Assembly (NCBI GenBank): GCA_022701275.1
Contig: CP031740.1
Span: 2,367,001-2,431,000 of the forward strand
Direction: 5' to 3'
Length of the DNA: 64,000 nt
DNA from: Microcoleus vaginatus PCC 9802
GTDB lineage: Bacteria; Cyanobacteriota; Cyanobacteriia; Cyanobacteriales; Microcoleaceae
Below the pieces are notes generated by a model. It was not told where the DNA came from. It made no database searches and saw only the letters and a program-made list of their open reading frames with translations. This document shows, one piece after another, positions 1 through 9,042 of the stretch. Position numbers and translations under genes: made by a program. Position 1 is the stretch's first letter. Each line of letters starts with the position of its first letter.

Positions 1-130
1 CCAATACGTCACTATTATCTTGCAGTCAACTGACAAAGCGATAAGATATAGCTGTTTTAAAAGCTGACAAGGCAGAGCGTAAATATGTTTAAAGGTTTGT
101 TAGCTAGGCGTCGGCTCACTACTCCTGTTA

Positions 131-896
131 GGGCGTTGCACATATATGGTATGATATACAGGGAATGTGTATCAAGTTAAAATATGATTTGTCCTGAATG
201 TCAGTCCACCAATATAAAGAAAAATGGCTTGAAAAGAGGAAAACAGAACCATATTTGCAAGGGCGGCGGTCGGCAATTTATAGAAATTTACTCCAGCAGA
301 GGCTATTCAGAAGAAGTCAAACGACAATGCTTACAGTTGTATGTTGAAGGAAATGGATTTAGACGCATAGAACGTCTGACTGGAGTGTGTCATAACACCG
401 TGATAAATTGGGTAAGAGCTGCGGGAAATAGCAAACCCACCCGAACCCGATTACCAAGACATTCCCGAGGTTGCTCAAATTGATGAGTTACAAACTTACG
501 TCGGTAAAAAAAAACAAAATCTGGGTCTGGACTGTTGTAAACAAAAGCTTTCCGGGGATTTTAGCCTTTGTTTTAGGGGAGCGGTCTTCAGAAACATTTA
601 AACCGTTATGGAAGATTATTCGGGGATGGGAATGTTTCTTTTATGTGACCGATGGCTATGTAGTTTATCCGCAATTTATTAATCAGGGTGAATATAGTCA
701 GCAAAACCTATATGACTCGTGTCGAAGGAGAAAATACTCGCCTGAGGCATCCGGATAGCTCGCCTAGCGCGAAAAACTTTATGTTATTTAAAATCTTTAT
801 CCATGTTAGAAATTTCCCTTCGCCTGGTTATTTACTACCTAAAACACAAGACCGTGCCCCTGCCCTCTTGAATCATCCCCCAATTGTGCAACGCCC
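131..896 (+). mobile_element. IS1-family insertion sequence (766 bp, transposase broken)
   Basis: The ends are a 12-bp perfect inverted repeat, GGGCGTTGCACA at 131-142 and its complement at 885-896. They enclose an IS1-type transposase reading frame. The element is 766 bp, close to the 768 bp of IS1 itself. CTGTTA directly flanks both ends (125-130 and 897-902), and the match extends imperfectly to about 8 bp (TCCTGTTA/CCCTGTTA), which fits the 8-9 bp target duplications of this family. The frame is disrupted, so the copy is probably not autonomous. Confidence 0.85.
184..871 (+). pseudogene. IS1-family transposase, frameshifted
   Basis: The N-terminus (from 184) has the IS1 InsA zinc-finger start MICPECQSTNIKKNG followed by the helix-turn-helix region (GFRRIERLTGV.HNTVINWV). 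The protein then moves through three more frames. The DDE part with KKNKIWVWTVV and FYVTDGYVVYP lies in the frame open at 471-758. SKTYMTRVEGENTRLRH lies in the frame starting at 688. The C-terminus ending VPLPS stops at 869-871 in yet another frame. The breaks are near 440-475, 690-700 and 755. Programmed frameshifting between insA and insB could explain one shift but not three, so I call it a pseudogene. One zinc-finger cysteine also looks lost (GGGRQF where the family has a CGRQF-type motif). Confidence 0.85.
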
Positions 897-904
897 CTGT
901 TAGC

Positions 905-1011
905 AGAAGCGAGCATTTTTCCAGAACCAAAGCTACTATTTAACGCTCTGAATTTTTTACGTTTTAGGAGAAGCGAGCATTTTCCCAGAAGCAAAGCTAC
1001 TATTTCACGCT
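905..1011. repeat. Two-copy 43-bp direct repeat
   Basis: Positions 905-947 and 969-1011 differ at only 3 of 43 bases (period 64 bp). Both start AGAAGCGAGCATTTT. The repeat sits just outside the IS1-family element, in the 360-bp gap before the DUF2235 gene. I see no coding potential here, and nothing else is recognisable in 1012-1263. Confidence 0.75.
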
Positions 1012-1263
1012 GTAAATATTTTATCTGAGTAAATATAAATAAAATTAACATTTTAATACAGCCAACTAGACTATAGGGTATTTTAGGACTAATATCCTGA
1101 GAATTGAAATAACTAAAGATTGCCCAGCTACATAACAATTTCGATCCAAAAACTAGCAGGGAGCGCCTGACTCGATACAAAAACGGGAATTGGCAATTCT
1201 CTTGTAACCTATTACTAATGACAGCTCGCTATCCAATTTCAGATTCAAAGAGATAATTTAAAA

Positions 1264-2328
1264 ATGAAACGTTTAATCGTTTGCTGTGATGGAACTTGGC
1301 AACAACTAAATAGTAGTTACCCAAGTAATGTGATTAAGCTTGCCCAGGCAGTGAAATCGAGCGCTCGTGACGGGGTTCCGCAGATCGTGTTTTATGACGA
1401 GGGAGTTGGATCGGATAGTAACAAGATTTTGGGCGGAGCCACTGGACTGGGAATCGATAGAAATATACAAGATGCCTATCGTTTTCTTTCTCTCAACTAT
1501 GAGCGTGGTGACGAAATCTATCTATTCGGGTTCAGTCGCGGTGCTTACACAGTCAGGAGTCTAGCGGGAATGATCCATTGCTCCGGTCTCCTAGACCGGC
1601 CTCATATTACCAGGGCCTCAGAAGCTTACGAGCTTTACCGTAATCGAGACATTAAACCAAAGGATCGGATAGCCGCCAATTACCGCGAAGAATACGGCGA
1701 TCGGGTTCCGATTACCTTGCTTGGTTGTTTTGACACCGTTGGAGCCCTTGGTATTCCTACTCTACCCGCCTTTAAGAAGTATGGCGAACAGCTCAATAAG
1801 AGGTACAGATTCCACGACACCACTTTAAATAAGTCGATTCAGAATGCGTTGCACGCCGTGGCGATCGACGAAATTCGCGAAATCTTTGATGTTACCCTGA
1901 TGAAGAAAAATCCTGATGTTGAAAACCAGCGGGTTATTCAAGTTTGGTTTCCAGGGGAACATGGCTGCATCGGCGGTGGCACCGAAGAACACGGCGGCTT
2001 ATCAGATGCTGCCTTGCAGTGGATGTTGGATTCAACACGTAACCTGGGATTGGGGCTTGAATTCGATCCAAGTGTCATTCCCACAGGTATCAATCCTAAT
2101 TATGAGATTGATTTTAAAAACGATCCAGGGATCTTCAAATTGGCAGGAATCAAGTTCCGCGAGGTGGGCGATGCCCTTGAGGAGCTTCATGAAAGCACGA
2201 TCAAGCGTTTGGAAAGCCGAAAGGACTACCGCCCCAAGAATCTAGAAAAGATTTTATCCAAACTTAATTCAAAGCGAAGAGGACAGATAAGACTTCATCA
2301 AGATATCGGAATTAAGGCTGGGCAATAA
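1264..2328 (+). CDS. DUF2235 alpha/beta-hydrolase (Tle1-like lipase/phospholipase candidate)
   Basis: This 354-aa protein matches the DUF2235 family. It begins MKRLIVCCDGTWQQ and carries the nucleophile elbow GFSRG at residues 89-93 (Ser91), followed by AYTVRSLAG. FDTVGALG near residue 158 is another family hallmark, and the HAVAIDEIR region is also typical. Characterised members include the type VI effector Tle1, a phospholipase; most others have no known substrate. There is no signal peptide and no membrane segment, so it is probably cytosolic. It is the first gene of a probable operon: the dioxygenase gene starts 31 bp after its stop, and the catalase-related gene follows. Given those partners, releasing fatty acid from membrane lipid for oxygenation is a plausible role, but that is inference. 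The start ATG is preceded by AGAGATAATTTAAAA, a weak ribosome site. Confidence 0.85.
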   Translation: MKRLIVCCDGTWQQLNSSYPSNVIKLAQAVKSSARDGVPQIVFYDEGVGSDSNKILGGATGLGIDRNIQDAYRFLSLNYERGDEIYLFGFSRGAYTVRSLAGMIHCSGLLDRPHITRASEAYELYRNRDIKPKDRIAANYREEYGDRVPITLLGCFDTVGALGIPTLPAFKKYGEQLNKRYRFHDTTLNKSIQNALHAVAIDEIREIFDVTLMKKNPDVENQRVIQVWFPGEHGCIGGGTEEHGGLSDAALQWMLDSTRNLGLGLEFDPSVIPTGINPNYEIDFKNDPGIFKLAGIKFREVGDALEELHESTIKRLESRKDYRPKNLEKILSKLNSKRRGQIRLHQDIGIKAGQ

Positions 2329-2359
2329 ATCGAATCTGCCATAAAAAGGAAAAACAATT

Positions 2360-3020
2360 ATGTCTTCCAAAAGAGACACATCAAGAGACGGGCTGAAAAA
2401 CAAGATCGAGACTTTCCTTTTAACTAACTTAAAACCGTTTTGGAGCTTTATTCAAAGCAACGAGGGGCTTAGCAAAAAAGTTAACAAAACTCTGATTAAC
2501 AATGCCATTCTAAAAATTCCAACTCGCCCCTATCCGTTTAGTGCTATGTCTCCCTACACCTCTTGGGATTCATTAAACGATCGCACTTATTCGGGACTCC
2601 AACTACCGCCTACGGATTGGAAGCCATTAACGAAGAAAAACTACATAGGGGTTAATTTAGCTCCCACAGAAAATTTTGAAAAGAATCTTCCAGATGTCAA
2701 GGAACTGGAGGTCTTGTATCGCAAAAGAGGAGAGACTAAATACTCGCCCAAATCTTCTTTGATTTTCCCCTATTTCGTGCAATGGTTTACCGACAGTTTC
2801 CTGCGGACAGATCGGCTAGAGCCCCGCAGAAATAGTTGCAACCACCAAATTGATCTATGTAACGTCTATGGGTTGAACGCAAATATTACGCGCCTGCTGA
2901 GGTCTTATCAAGGAGGAAAGCTAAAAAGCCAAATTATTAATGGGGAAGAATATCCTCCTTTTTATTATGATGAGAACGGACAGCCTAAGGAAGAATTCAA
3001 CGGAATTCCCCATCTAATAG
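2360..3020 (+). pseudogene. Cyclooxygenase-like haem dioxygenase, N-terminal half (split by IS)
   Basis: About 220 residues of an animal-haem-peroxidase-superfamily fatty acid dioxygenase remain, ending where the ISAs1-family element begins. Recognisable blocks are FVQWFTDSFLRTDR, the NHQIDLCNVYGL motif typical of cyclooxygenase/linoleate dioxygenase relatives, and QIINGEEYPP. By recalled alignment, the distal haem histidine of animal cyclooxygenases (FTHQFF) falls on Asp in FTDSF; I believe bacterial relatives share this, but it needs an alignment. The residual frame reads HLIAG and then stops inside the IS end. The remainder of the gene is at 4502-5344. The gene is nearly always paired with a catalase-related gene when it forms the Nostoc-type 10S-dioxygenase pathway, as here. 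Confidence 0.8.
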
Positions 3021-4501
3021 CAGGGTAAACGCATCTTAACTTTAACCCAAAATATGCTACAGTTAAATCCGACTAAATTTTAATGTAGTTTGTTGTAGTT
3101 TATGGGTGCTATCGATGGCAAGAGGTTTTAGTAAAGCTGTAACTTCCCTACAAAAACAAACAGATTCATTGCCTTCAAGGAATATTTTAAATGCCAGCTT
3201 TTTAGAACATTTTGCCCATTTAAACGACCCAAGAATAGAAAGAAGTAAAGAACACTTACTCAAAGATATTATCGCGATTGCGATTCTAGCTATCATCAGC
3301 GGTGCAGACGGATGGGTGGCAATAGAAGCCTATGGTAACGCCAAATATGAATGGTTAAAAAGCTTTCTAGAATTACCGAATGGTATACCATCTCATGACA
3401 CATTTAGTCGAATATTTGCCCGAATTGAACCGCAGCAGTTTCAAGAATGTTTTTTGAGTTGGGTAAATGCGATAGTCGGGGAATTAGAACTAAACGTGAT
3501 TGCCATTGATGGCAAAACGATGAAACAATCTTATGACCGAAATGACCAGCAAAAAGCGCTCCATATAGTTACTGCGTGGTCTTCATCTCATCAATTAGTT
3601 TTAGGGCAAAAAAAAGTAGATAAAAAATCTAATGAGCTAACAGCAATTCCGGCATTAATAGAAATGTTAGAAATTGCGGGCAGCGTAATAACCATAGATG
3701 CTATGGGATGTCAAAAAGACATAACATCTTTGATTATCAAGAAAAAAGGAGATTATGTTTTAGCTTTAAAAGGGAATCAAAAACTCCTCTACAAAGCTGT
3801 GAAAGAGTGGTTTGAAGTAGCTCAAAAAGAAGATTATTTAGGCAGAGAGTACAATTATTATGAACAAGTAGAATCGGGACATCATCGAGTGGAAAAAAGA
3901 CAAGTCTGGACTGTTGATGTATCCGAGTTACCACCTCTGCATAATCAAGAATTATGGACGGGATTAAAAACAGTTGTCATGATAGTTAGTGAACGACGGC
4001 TGTGGAATAAAACCACGACTGAAGCTCGTTTTTACGTGAGTAGTTTAAGAAATAATGCTGAGACAATTGCCTTAGCGATCCGCAGTCATTGGGGCATTGA
4101 AAATAGCTTACATTGGACGCTAGATGTTACATTTTGTGAAGATGAAAGCCGAATTCGGAAACAGAACTCTCCCGAAAATTTTGCACTTCTACGTCGGTTA
4201 GCTATAAATTTACTGAAACAAGAACAAACTTCTAAACAAAGTCTAAAAATGAAACGGTATCGAGCGGCAATGGACAATAATTATTTAATTAAAATTTTAA
4301 ACTCTGCCAGTTAATACTCGAAATCTAACACCTATCTAAGAAGGAAAATTATCCGGCTTTAAGAAGTTCAGAAAATCTTAAGGTTCTGATTTGAGCTGCT
4401 CAAGTCGGGTTAAAATTAAGAATTTTAAGAATGTTTTTTTAGTTATTTAGTAATGCACAAATTCACGTTTTTGTCAAATTAATTTAGATGCGTTTACCCT
4501 G
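3021..4501 (+). mobile_element. ISAs1-family insertion sequence (1481 bp)
   Basis: Both ends carry CAGGGTAAACGCATCT in inverted orientation (3021-3036 and 4486-4501), and the match continues imperfectly. The element encodes one intact ISAs1-type transposase on the plus strand. It lies inside the haem dioxygenase gene. The flanks (CATCTAATAG on the left, AATCGCGTGT on the right) show no target duplication. ISAs1 elements normally leave 8-10 bp, so the insertion was probably followed by an adjacent deletion or by recombination between copies. The gap between transposase stop and right end (4315-4485) has no other gene. Confidence 0.9.
3115..4314 (+). CDS. ISAs1-family transposase
   Basis: A DDE transposase of about 399 aa. 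The family blocks are in order: LKDIIAIAILAIISGADGW near the N-terminus; AIDGKTMKQS (first Asp); ITIDAMGCQKDI (second Asp); DYVLALKGNQ; and HWGIENSLHW (Glu). The C-terminal LLRRLAINLLK is also typical. The frame is complete, so this copy may still be active. I chose the ATG at 3115 (MARGFSKAV); an in-frame GTG lies three codons upstream at 3106. Confidence 0.9.
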   Translation: MARGFSKAVTSLQKQTDSLPSRNILNASFLEHFAHLNDPRIERSKEHLLKDIIAIAILAIISGADGWVAIEAYGNAKYEWLKSFLELPNGIPSHDTFSRIFARIEPQQFQECFLSWVNAIVGELELNVIAIDGKTMKQSYDRNDQQKALHIVTAWSSSHQLVLGQKKVDKKSNELTAIPALIEMLEIAGSVITIDAMGCQKDITSLIIKKKGDYVLALKGNQKLLYKAVKEWFEVAQKEDYLGREYNYYEQVESGHHRVEKRQVWTVDVSELPPLHNQELWTGLKTVVMIVSERRLWNKTTTEARFYVSSLRNNAETIALAIRSHWGIENSLHWTLDVTFCEDESRIRKQNSPENFALLRRLAINLLKQEQTSKQSLKMKRYRAAMDNNYLIKILNSAS

Positions 4502-5344
4502 AATCGCGTGTGCGACCTCTTAGCAAAGAACTATCCAACTTGGGATGATGAACGCCTTTTCCAAACCGCCAGAAATATCGTGATGGCAGAGTTTCTGAAA
4601 ATTGTGCTAGAGGATTATATCAACCACATTACTCCCTATAACTTCCAATTCTTCACAGATCCCCCAGCATTTAATAATGAAAAATGGTATCGCACAAATT
4701 GGATGTCGGTAGAATTTACTTTAGTTTATCGTTGGCATAGTATGCTGCCCGATAAGCTAATCCATGACGGCAAAGAAATGTCTATGCCGGAGACGATGTG
4801 GAACAATGATATGATTATCAACAAGGGTTTGGGAGCTATGTTTGAAGAAACTTGTTCCCAACCAGCAGCGCAATTGAGTTTATTCAATACGCCTGAGTTC
4901 CTAATACCAACGGAGACAGCCAGCATTCGTGTAGGTCGTGCGGCGAAATTAAGAAGCTACAATGATTACCGCGAACTGTGTAGGTATCCAAGGGTGACTG
5001 ATTTTGCTCAAATTACTAGCAATGAAGATGTCCAAAAAGAATTGAAACGATTGTACGGTCACGTAGACAACATTGAGTTGTATGTGGGACTCTACGCCGA
5101 AGATCTGCGGGCAAATTCAGCTTTACCTCCTTTAGTAGGACGATTGATAGGAATTGATGCCTTTTCTCAAGCTTTCACCAATCCCCTGCTAGCCGAAAAG
5201 GTCTTTAATCCAGAAACTTTTTCACCTGTAGGTTGGGAAGAGATTATGAATACCAAGACCCTCTCGCAGGTGTTGAATCGTAATGTTCCTCCCGGTAAAG
5301 AGTACAGAGTTTCTTTCTATAATGAGGGTTGGAAACGAGCTTAA
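4502..5344 (+). pseudogene. Cyclooxygenase-like haem dioxygenase, C-terminal half (split by IS)
   Basis: The frame resumes right after the IS with NRVCDLLAKNYPTW, the block that follows LREH in this family, then DDERLFQTARNIV and EDYINHITPY. It contains VEFTLVYRWHSMLPD: Tyr and His here match the catalytic tyrosyl radical (Tyr385) and proximal haem ligand (His388) of cyclooxygenases. The family normally has roughly 25-35 residues between the region ending in HLIAG on the left and NRVCD here (estimated from memory), and they are missing. Removing 3021-4501 would also join the halves out of frame by one base. The gene is therefore dead even if the IS excises exactly. Confidence 0.8.
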
Positions 5345-5445
5345 GGATCTGACTGAACACGAGTGGGGTTAAAAATTGTAAAGGGTACGGCTTTATTTCA
5401 AATATATAACTCCTATTCAATAATCGCCACCAGTCGCAGTGTTGA

Positions 5446-5488
5446 GTTGTTCGTGGTTTATAGGATTATGCAATTAACCGCGAACAAC
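5446..5488. repeat. Imperfect 13-bp inverted repeat in the dioxygenase-catalase gap
   Basis: GTTGTTCGTGGTT (5446-5458) pairs with AACCGCGAACAAC (5476-5488) with one G-T mismatch. It lies in the 243-bp gap between the broken dioxygenase and the catalase-related gene. It could be an attenuator or an operator; there is no T-tract, so a simple terminator is unlikely. Confidence 0.4.
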
Positions 5489-5587
5489 TTAAACCTGAGT
5501 TCCCTCGACATCCCGTTAAAAATGAGGTGACTTAGAAGGGAAAAATGCCAACAATTATCGCCACAATCAGCTTTTAAAAGGTTATTT

Positions 5588-6790
5588 ATGAGCAAGAAGT
5601 TATTTACCGAATATCCCGAACAGGATGAGCTCAAATACTACGATCTTTTGGTTGAGCAAGCCCAGCTTCGGATGGATAATCTTTACGGGGATAAAGAGCG
5701 GGCGCTGCGAGATACTCACGCCAAAACTCATGCGTGCGTTAAAGGAACTCTGGAAATTTTTGACTTTGATGAGGAAGCGATTAAACGGAAATTGGGCAAA
5801 CGCGCTTCGTTAACTTCTTCGCAACTCAATGCGATTTCCATTAAGCAAGGTTTGCTAGCAAAACCCAAACAATATCCTGTTTGGTTGCGATTTGCTAACG
5901 GGGCTACCAAAGTAGCCAATGATTACGCCCGAGATTCGCGCTCAATTTCAGTGAAAGTCATGCGGGTGGAAGGGGAACGACTCGCGCAAAGCCACGAGTC
6001 AAAAACCCAGGACATCATTGTTCACAATTCAGAGATATTTGTGAGCCAAACCATCAAAGATTACTACGGCTTTTTTTCTGCTCTTGTTGAATCACCAGAT
6101 ACATTGAAAAAGTGGCTAATGCGACATCCCAGACACTTTCTAGCGGTGTCAACGCTTACGGGTAGCCGGACTCCGAAGAGTTTGCTAACAGCAAAATATT
6201 GGAGCGGTTCACCCTCTGCTTTGGGTCTCAATCCCGATTTCGATCCCTCCCAGCCTGGTGTAGTTCCTGTCGAATATCCGGCTGTAATTAAGTATGGGTT
6301 TACTCCGGTTTCATGCGAACCACCGCACAAGATAATTCCAGAACAATCTCGACCGGGAATTCCTAAAATGCCCTTTGTTGATCGCGCTAAAGCCTTGGGT
6401 TTAGATCCCAATCAACCAGACAATTATTACCGGGAGGATCTAATTCAAGCCTTGGCGAAACCTGACGCTCAATACTGTTGGGATTTTGGCATTCAGTTCC
6501 AAACCCGCCTAAAAATGCCGATCGACGATGGCATCAATGTCTGGAAGGAAAAGGAATCACCCTTCTTGAGAGTAGGTCGTCTCACCGTCAAGCATCAGAT
6601 TATTGATTATGAAAAACAATCTGATTTCAACGAAAACCTGCGATATTCTCCCTGGAACGGCTTAGCAGTTCATCGTCCAGTAGGTGCGATCAATCGGATA
6701 CGCGGTGTGGTTTACCCCGTTGTAGCGAATTATCGCCTTCAAAAGCGAGGTCTTGTCCACCAAGAACCAACCGGAGAAGAAACATTTTAA
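5588..6790 (+). CDS. Catalase-related haem protein (fatty acid hydroperoxide lyase/allene oxide synthase type)
   Basis: At 400 aa it is shorter than true catalases (about 480 or more) and matches the catalase-related enzymes that act on fatty acid hydroperoxides. The distal haem block is AKTHACVKGTLEIF with His48. YPVWLRFANG and RSISVKVMRVEG follow. The proximal haem motif R-x3-Y appears as RGVVY (Arg372, Tyr376) near the C-terminus. In Nostoc punctiforme a protein of this type is a hydroperoxide lyase specific for linoleate 10S-hydroperoxide, made by the dioxygenase encoded immediately upstream. The same gene order here supports that role, but which product it makes (lyase or allene oxide) cannot be read from sequence. 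It is intact although its upstream partner is broken. A good AAAAGGTTATTT ribosome site precedes the ATG. Confidence 0.85.
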   Translation: MSKKLFTEYPEQDELKYYDLLVEQAQLRMDNLYGDKERALRDTHAKTHACVKGTLEIFDFDEEAIKRKLGKRASLTSSQLNAISIKQGLLAKPKQYPVWLRFANGATKVANDYARDSRSISVKVMRVEGERLAQSHESKTQDIIVHNSEIFVSQTIKDYYGFFSALVESPDTLKKWLMRHPRHFLAVSTLTGSRTPKSLLTAKYWSGSPSALGLNPDFDPSQPGVVPVEYPAVIKYGFTPVSCEPPHKIIPEQSRPGIPKMPFVDRAKALGLDPNQPDNYYREDLIQALAKPDAQYCWDFGIQFQTRLKMPIDDGINVWKEKESPFLRVGRLTVKHQIIDYEKQSDFNENLRYSPWNGLAVHRPVGAINRIRGVVYPVVANYRLQKRGLVHQEPTGEETF

Positions 6791-6890
6791 GGGAATAATT
6801 TGAGGCTGGGACATCATTTAATGCCATCAACCAGGTCTCGTCTGAGCACAGGGCTACTCAAGGAAGTTAACCAGGGAAACCTTCAAAAAA

Positions 6891-6915
6891 TCCCATCCCT
6901 TTTTAGGGGGTGGGA
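6891..6915 (+). terminator. Hairpin after the catalase-related gene
   Basis: TCCCATCCC (6891-6899) pairs with GGGGTGGGA (6907-6915) with one G-T pair. A T-poor tail follows, so it is a stable stem but not a textbook intrinsic terminator. It sits between the convergent ends of the catalase-related gene and rpsD. Confidence 0.5.
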
Positions 6916-7062
6916 GTGTTGAAAATTATTAATTTTTAGTGCTCAGTCCTTAGTTTTCATTATTCAGTAGCAATTAATCAATAACTGGGTTCGTACCCAA
7001 TTATTAATTATTCTGCTAGCAACCAACTGATGACTAATGACCAACGACTGATGACTAATAAA

Positions 7063-7671
7063 TTAGGCTTGCCGTGAGTAGTATTCCACGACTAGCAGTT
7101 CGTTAATCTGTAGAGCAATCCACTCGCGTTCGATAACGCCGTTAACTTTGCCAATTAGTTTTTGCTTATCAAATTCCAAGTGATTGGGCAAGTGAGCCAA
7201 GCCTGGGTCTTTGAGATTAGCTTCTACCATTGTGCGCGAGCGCTCTCTATTTTTCACCGCAATCACATCACCAGGCTTGCACTGATAGCTGGCGATATTG
7301 ACTTCACGGTCATTGACAGTTATGTGACCGTGATTTACCAATTGTCTAGCGGACGGAATGGTTGGAGCCATTCCCATCCGAAACACAGTATTGTCCAAGC
7401 GCATTTCCAAAAATTGCAGTAACACTTGACCTGTGGAACCCGTGACACGGCGGGCTTTGCGGACGTAACGGAGCAGTTGGCGTTCCGTCACACCGTAATT
7501 GAAACGGAGTTTTTGCTTTTCTTGCAAGCGAACCGCATACTCAGAGAGCTTTTTGCGGTTTTGACCGTGCTGTCCAGGCGGATAATCTCGTCTGGGGGTT
7601 TTGCGGGTTAGACCCGGCAACTCTTTCAGGCGACGGACGATTCTCAATCGGGGGCCTCGATATCGAGACAT
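7063..7671 (-). CDS. rpsD: 30S ribosomal protein S4
   Basis: 202 aa, the usual cyanobacterial S4 length. It starts [21 protein letters not shown]. It has the N-terminal S4 region [25 protein letters not shown] split over residues 30-55, and the RNA-binding S4 domain [18 protein letters not shown] with RQLVNHGHI. It binds 16S rRNA early in small-subunit assembly. It is a single-gene unit on the minus strand, with AGAGGA six bases before the ATG. A possible promoter upstream reads TTGACC then, 15 bases later, TATAGA (about 7713-7739, minus strand). Confidence 0.98.
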   Translation of the reverse strand: MSRYRGPRLRIVRRLKELPGLTRKTPRRDYPPGQHGQNRKKLSEYAVRLQEKQKLRFNYGVTERQLLRYVRKARRVTGSTGQVLLQFLEMRLDNTVFRMGMAPTIPSARQLVNHGHITVNDREVNIASYQCKPGDVIAVKNRERSRTMVEANLKDPGLAHLPNHLEFDKQKLIGKVNGVIEREWIALQINELLVVEYYSRQA

Positions 7672-7867
7672 TTATTTTCCTCTCTAATATCTGTATGCAA
7701 TTTTATGCAGACTCTATATTATATGTTGGTAACGGTCAAAATTCCAACAAAGATCGATAAAAAAACGATCGACCGGAGGGCGATCCATAATGTGCGGTAA
7801 ATTCTGAAGGAAAAGCCGATCGCTCGATCGCCCCAATCAGCCAAAAAAACTCACTACTCGATCTGCC

Positions 7868-8497
7868 ATGCACAACCGCAATTTTTCCCGCACTTCTTCC
7901 TCAAAGCCAGCACCGACAGGCTCAAGCCCTACCGCGCGCTGGATATTGGCTTTCGGCACACAGCTAGCAGCACTTGGTTTGTTGGCAACAGCACTGCCAA
8001 TCTCACCAGCATCAGCCATCACTATTAGAATCCCTCGCTCTAGGAATCCCTATCGCGTCTGCGCCCTGGAACTAATCGACGCCGGAGTGGGAGCAGAGGC
8101 CGCCGCCGCCGCTTGTGCTGACGCGCTCCACCCCCGCGACATATCTAAATGCGCCCTCCAAATCAACCGCAAAACCAATATTTCTGGTGTCGAAGCGCTC
8201 TCTAGCTGTCGCCGGGTGAGGCGTCCCAAGGAATTGGCTAGTTGCGTAGTAAATATTAACGGCAAAAGTCGAACTCAACCTGCAGCTCCCCTGTTAGTGC
8301 TTGATGGATGCCGCCGCAGTTTATTGCCACAACAGTTTGCTGAATGCGTAGTCGGTTTGAGCGGCAGGCTCGACTTTGCCACTGAGCGGTTAATCGCCAC
8401 TTGTCTTGACCCCAGGGACAGCGTGAGCCAGTTGGACGGGCGCCCTGCACCTACCCCTCCTGTGGAGCTAATTCCACCGCCTTCGCCCCCCAATTAA
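7868..8497 (+). CDS. Secreted protein with four two-cysteine repeats
   Basis: 209 aa, no family recognised. Residues 25-52 form a hydrophobic signal segment (WILAFGTQLAALGLLATALP) ending at a likely cleavage site ASA-IT. The mature part has four related units of about 30-35 residues. Each begins with a Cys-hydrophobic stretch (VCALEL, KCALQI, SCVVNI, ECVVGL) and has a second Cys about 20 residues later (ACADALHPRD, SCRRVRRPKE, GCRRSLLPQQ, TCLDPRD). Eight cysteines in that spacing suggest disulphide-stabilised helical repeats in the periplasm or outside the cell. The C-terminus is a proline-rich tail. It is flanked by rpsD and a rhodanese, with no operon partner. Confidence 0.65.
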   Translation: MHNRNFSRTSSSKPAPTGSSPTARWILAFGTQLAALGLLATALPISPASAITIRIPRSRNPYRVCALELIDAGVGAEAAAAACADALHPRDISKCALQINRKTNISGVEALSSCRRVRRPKELASCVVNINGKSRTQPAAPLLVLDGCRRSLLPQQFAECVVGLSGRLDFATERLIATCLDPRDSVSQLDGRPAPTPPVELIPPPSPPN

Positions 8498-8501
8498 TAA
8501 C

Positions 8502-8590
8502 GGTTGACTGTTAACGGTTAACTGTTAACTGATGACTGTTAACGGTTAACTGATGACTAATGACTAATGACTAATGACTGATGACTACTT
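8502..8590. repeat. Short tandem repeat tract (GACTAAT / GTTAACG type)
   Basis: Overlapping heptamer-like units of TGACTAA and GTTAACT/GTTAACG fill the gap between the Cys-repeat gene and the rhodanese. Similar TGATGACTAATGAC units lie at 7028-7058 beside rpsD. Such heptanucleotide STRRs are common between genes in filamentous cyanobacteria. Confidence 0.75.
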
Positions 8591-8602
8591 TTTCCTAATC
8601 AA

Positions 8603-8950
8603 ATGTCAGCAATTTTTTCTCAAATTACAGTCGAAGAATTAGGTCGCCAATTAGCAGAAATCAATGCTGATAAATGGCAGCTTGTAGACGTGCGGGAACC
8701 TTACGAAATTGAACTCGCGGCGCTGCCGGGATTTGTAGCTTTTCCGCTGAGCGAGTTTGCCGAATGGTCTGGTGAAATTGACGCTAGACTCGATCGCGAC
8801 ACAGAAACCCTAGTTCTGTGCCATCACGGAGTGCGATCGGCTCAAATGTGCCATTGGTTAACGGAGCGAGGATTTACCAACGTTAAAAATATTGTTGGCG
8901 GCATCGATGCTTACTCAATGGTGGTCGATCGAACCGTCCCCCGCTATTAA
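8603..8950 (+). CDS. Rhodanese-domain sulfurtransferase
   Basis: A single rhodanese domain (115 aa). LVDVREPYEIELAALPG is the conserved N-terminal block. The active loop is CHHGVRS, with the catalytic Cys at about residue 74. The C-terminus GFTNVKNIVGGIDAYS is typical. Single-domain rhodaneses transfer sulfane sulfur; the acceptor here is unknown. It stands alone between an STRR tract and the minus-strand signalling pseudogene. Confidence 0.93.
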   Translation: MSAIFSQITVEELGRQLAEINADKWQLVDVREPYEIELAALPGFVAFPLSEFAEWSGEIDARLDRDTETLVLCHHGVRSAQMCHWLTERGFTNVKNIVGGIDAYSMVVDRTVPRY

Positions 8951-9042
8951 CATCAAATCCAGTTCTTAACTATCGTTTTCTTCAGAGTCCGCGCGGGCGG
9001 ACTTTGTATGTGTAGAAACGAATTATATTTCCCCGGAATGAG

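Noticed and set aside
839-1180. 113-codon minus-strand frame beside the IS1 element
   Set aside because: It covers the 43-bp direct repeats and the IS1 right end, with no recognisable domain.
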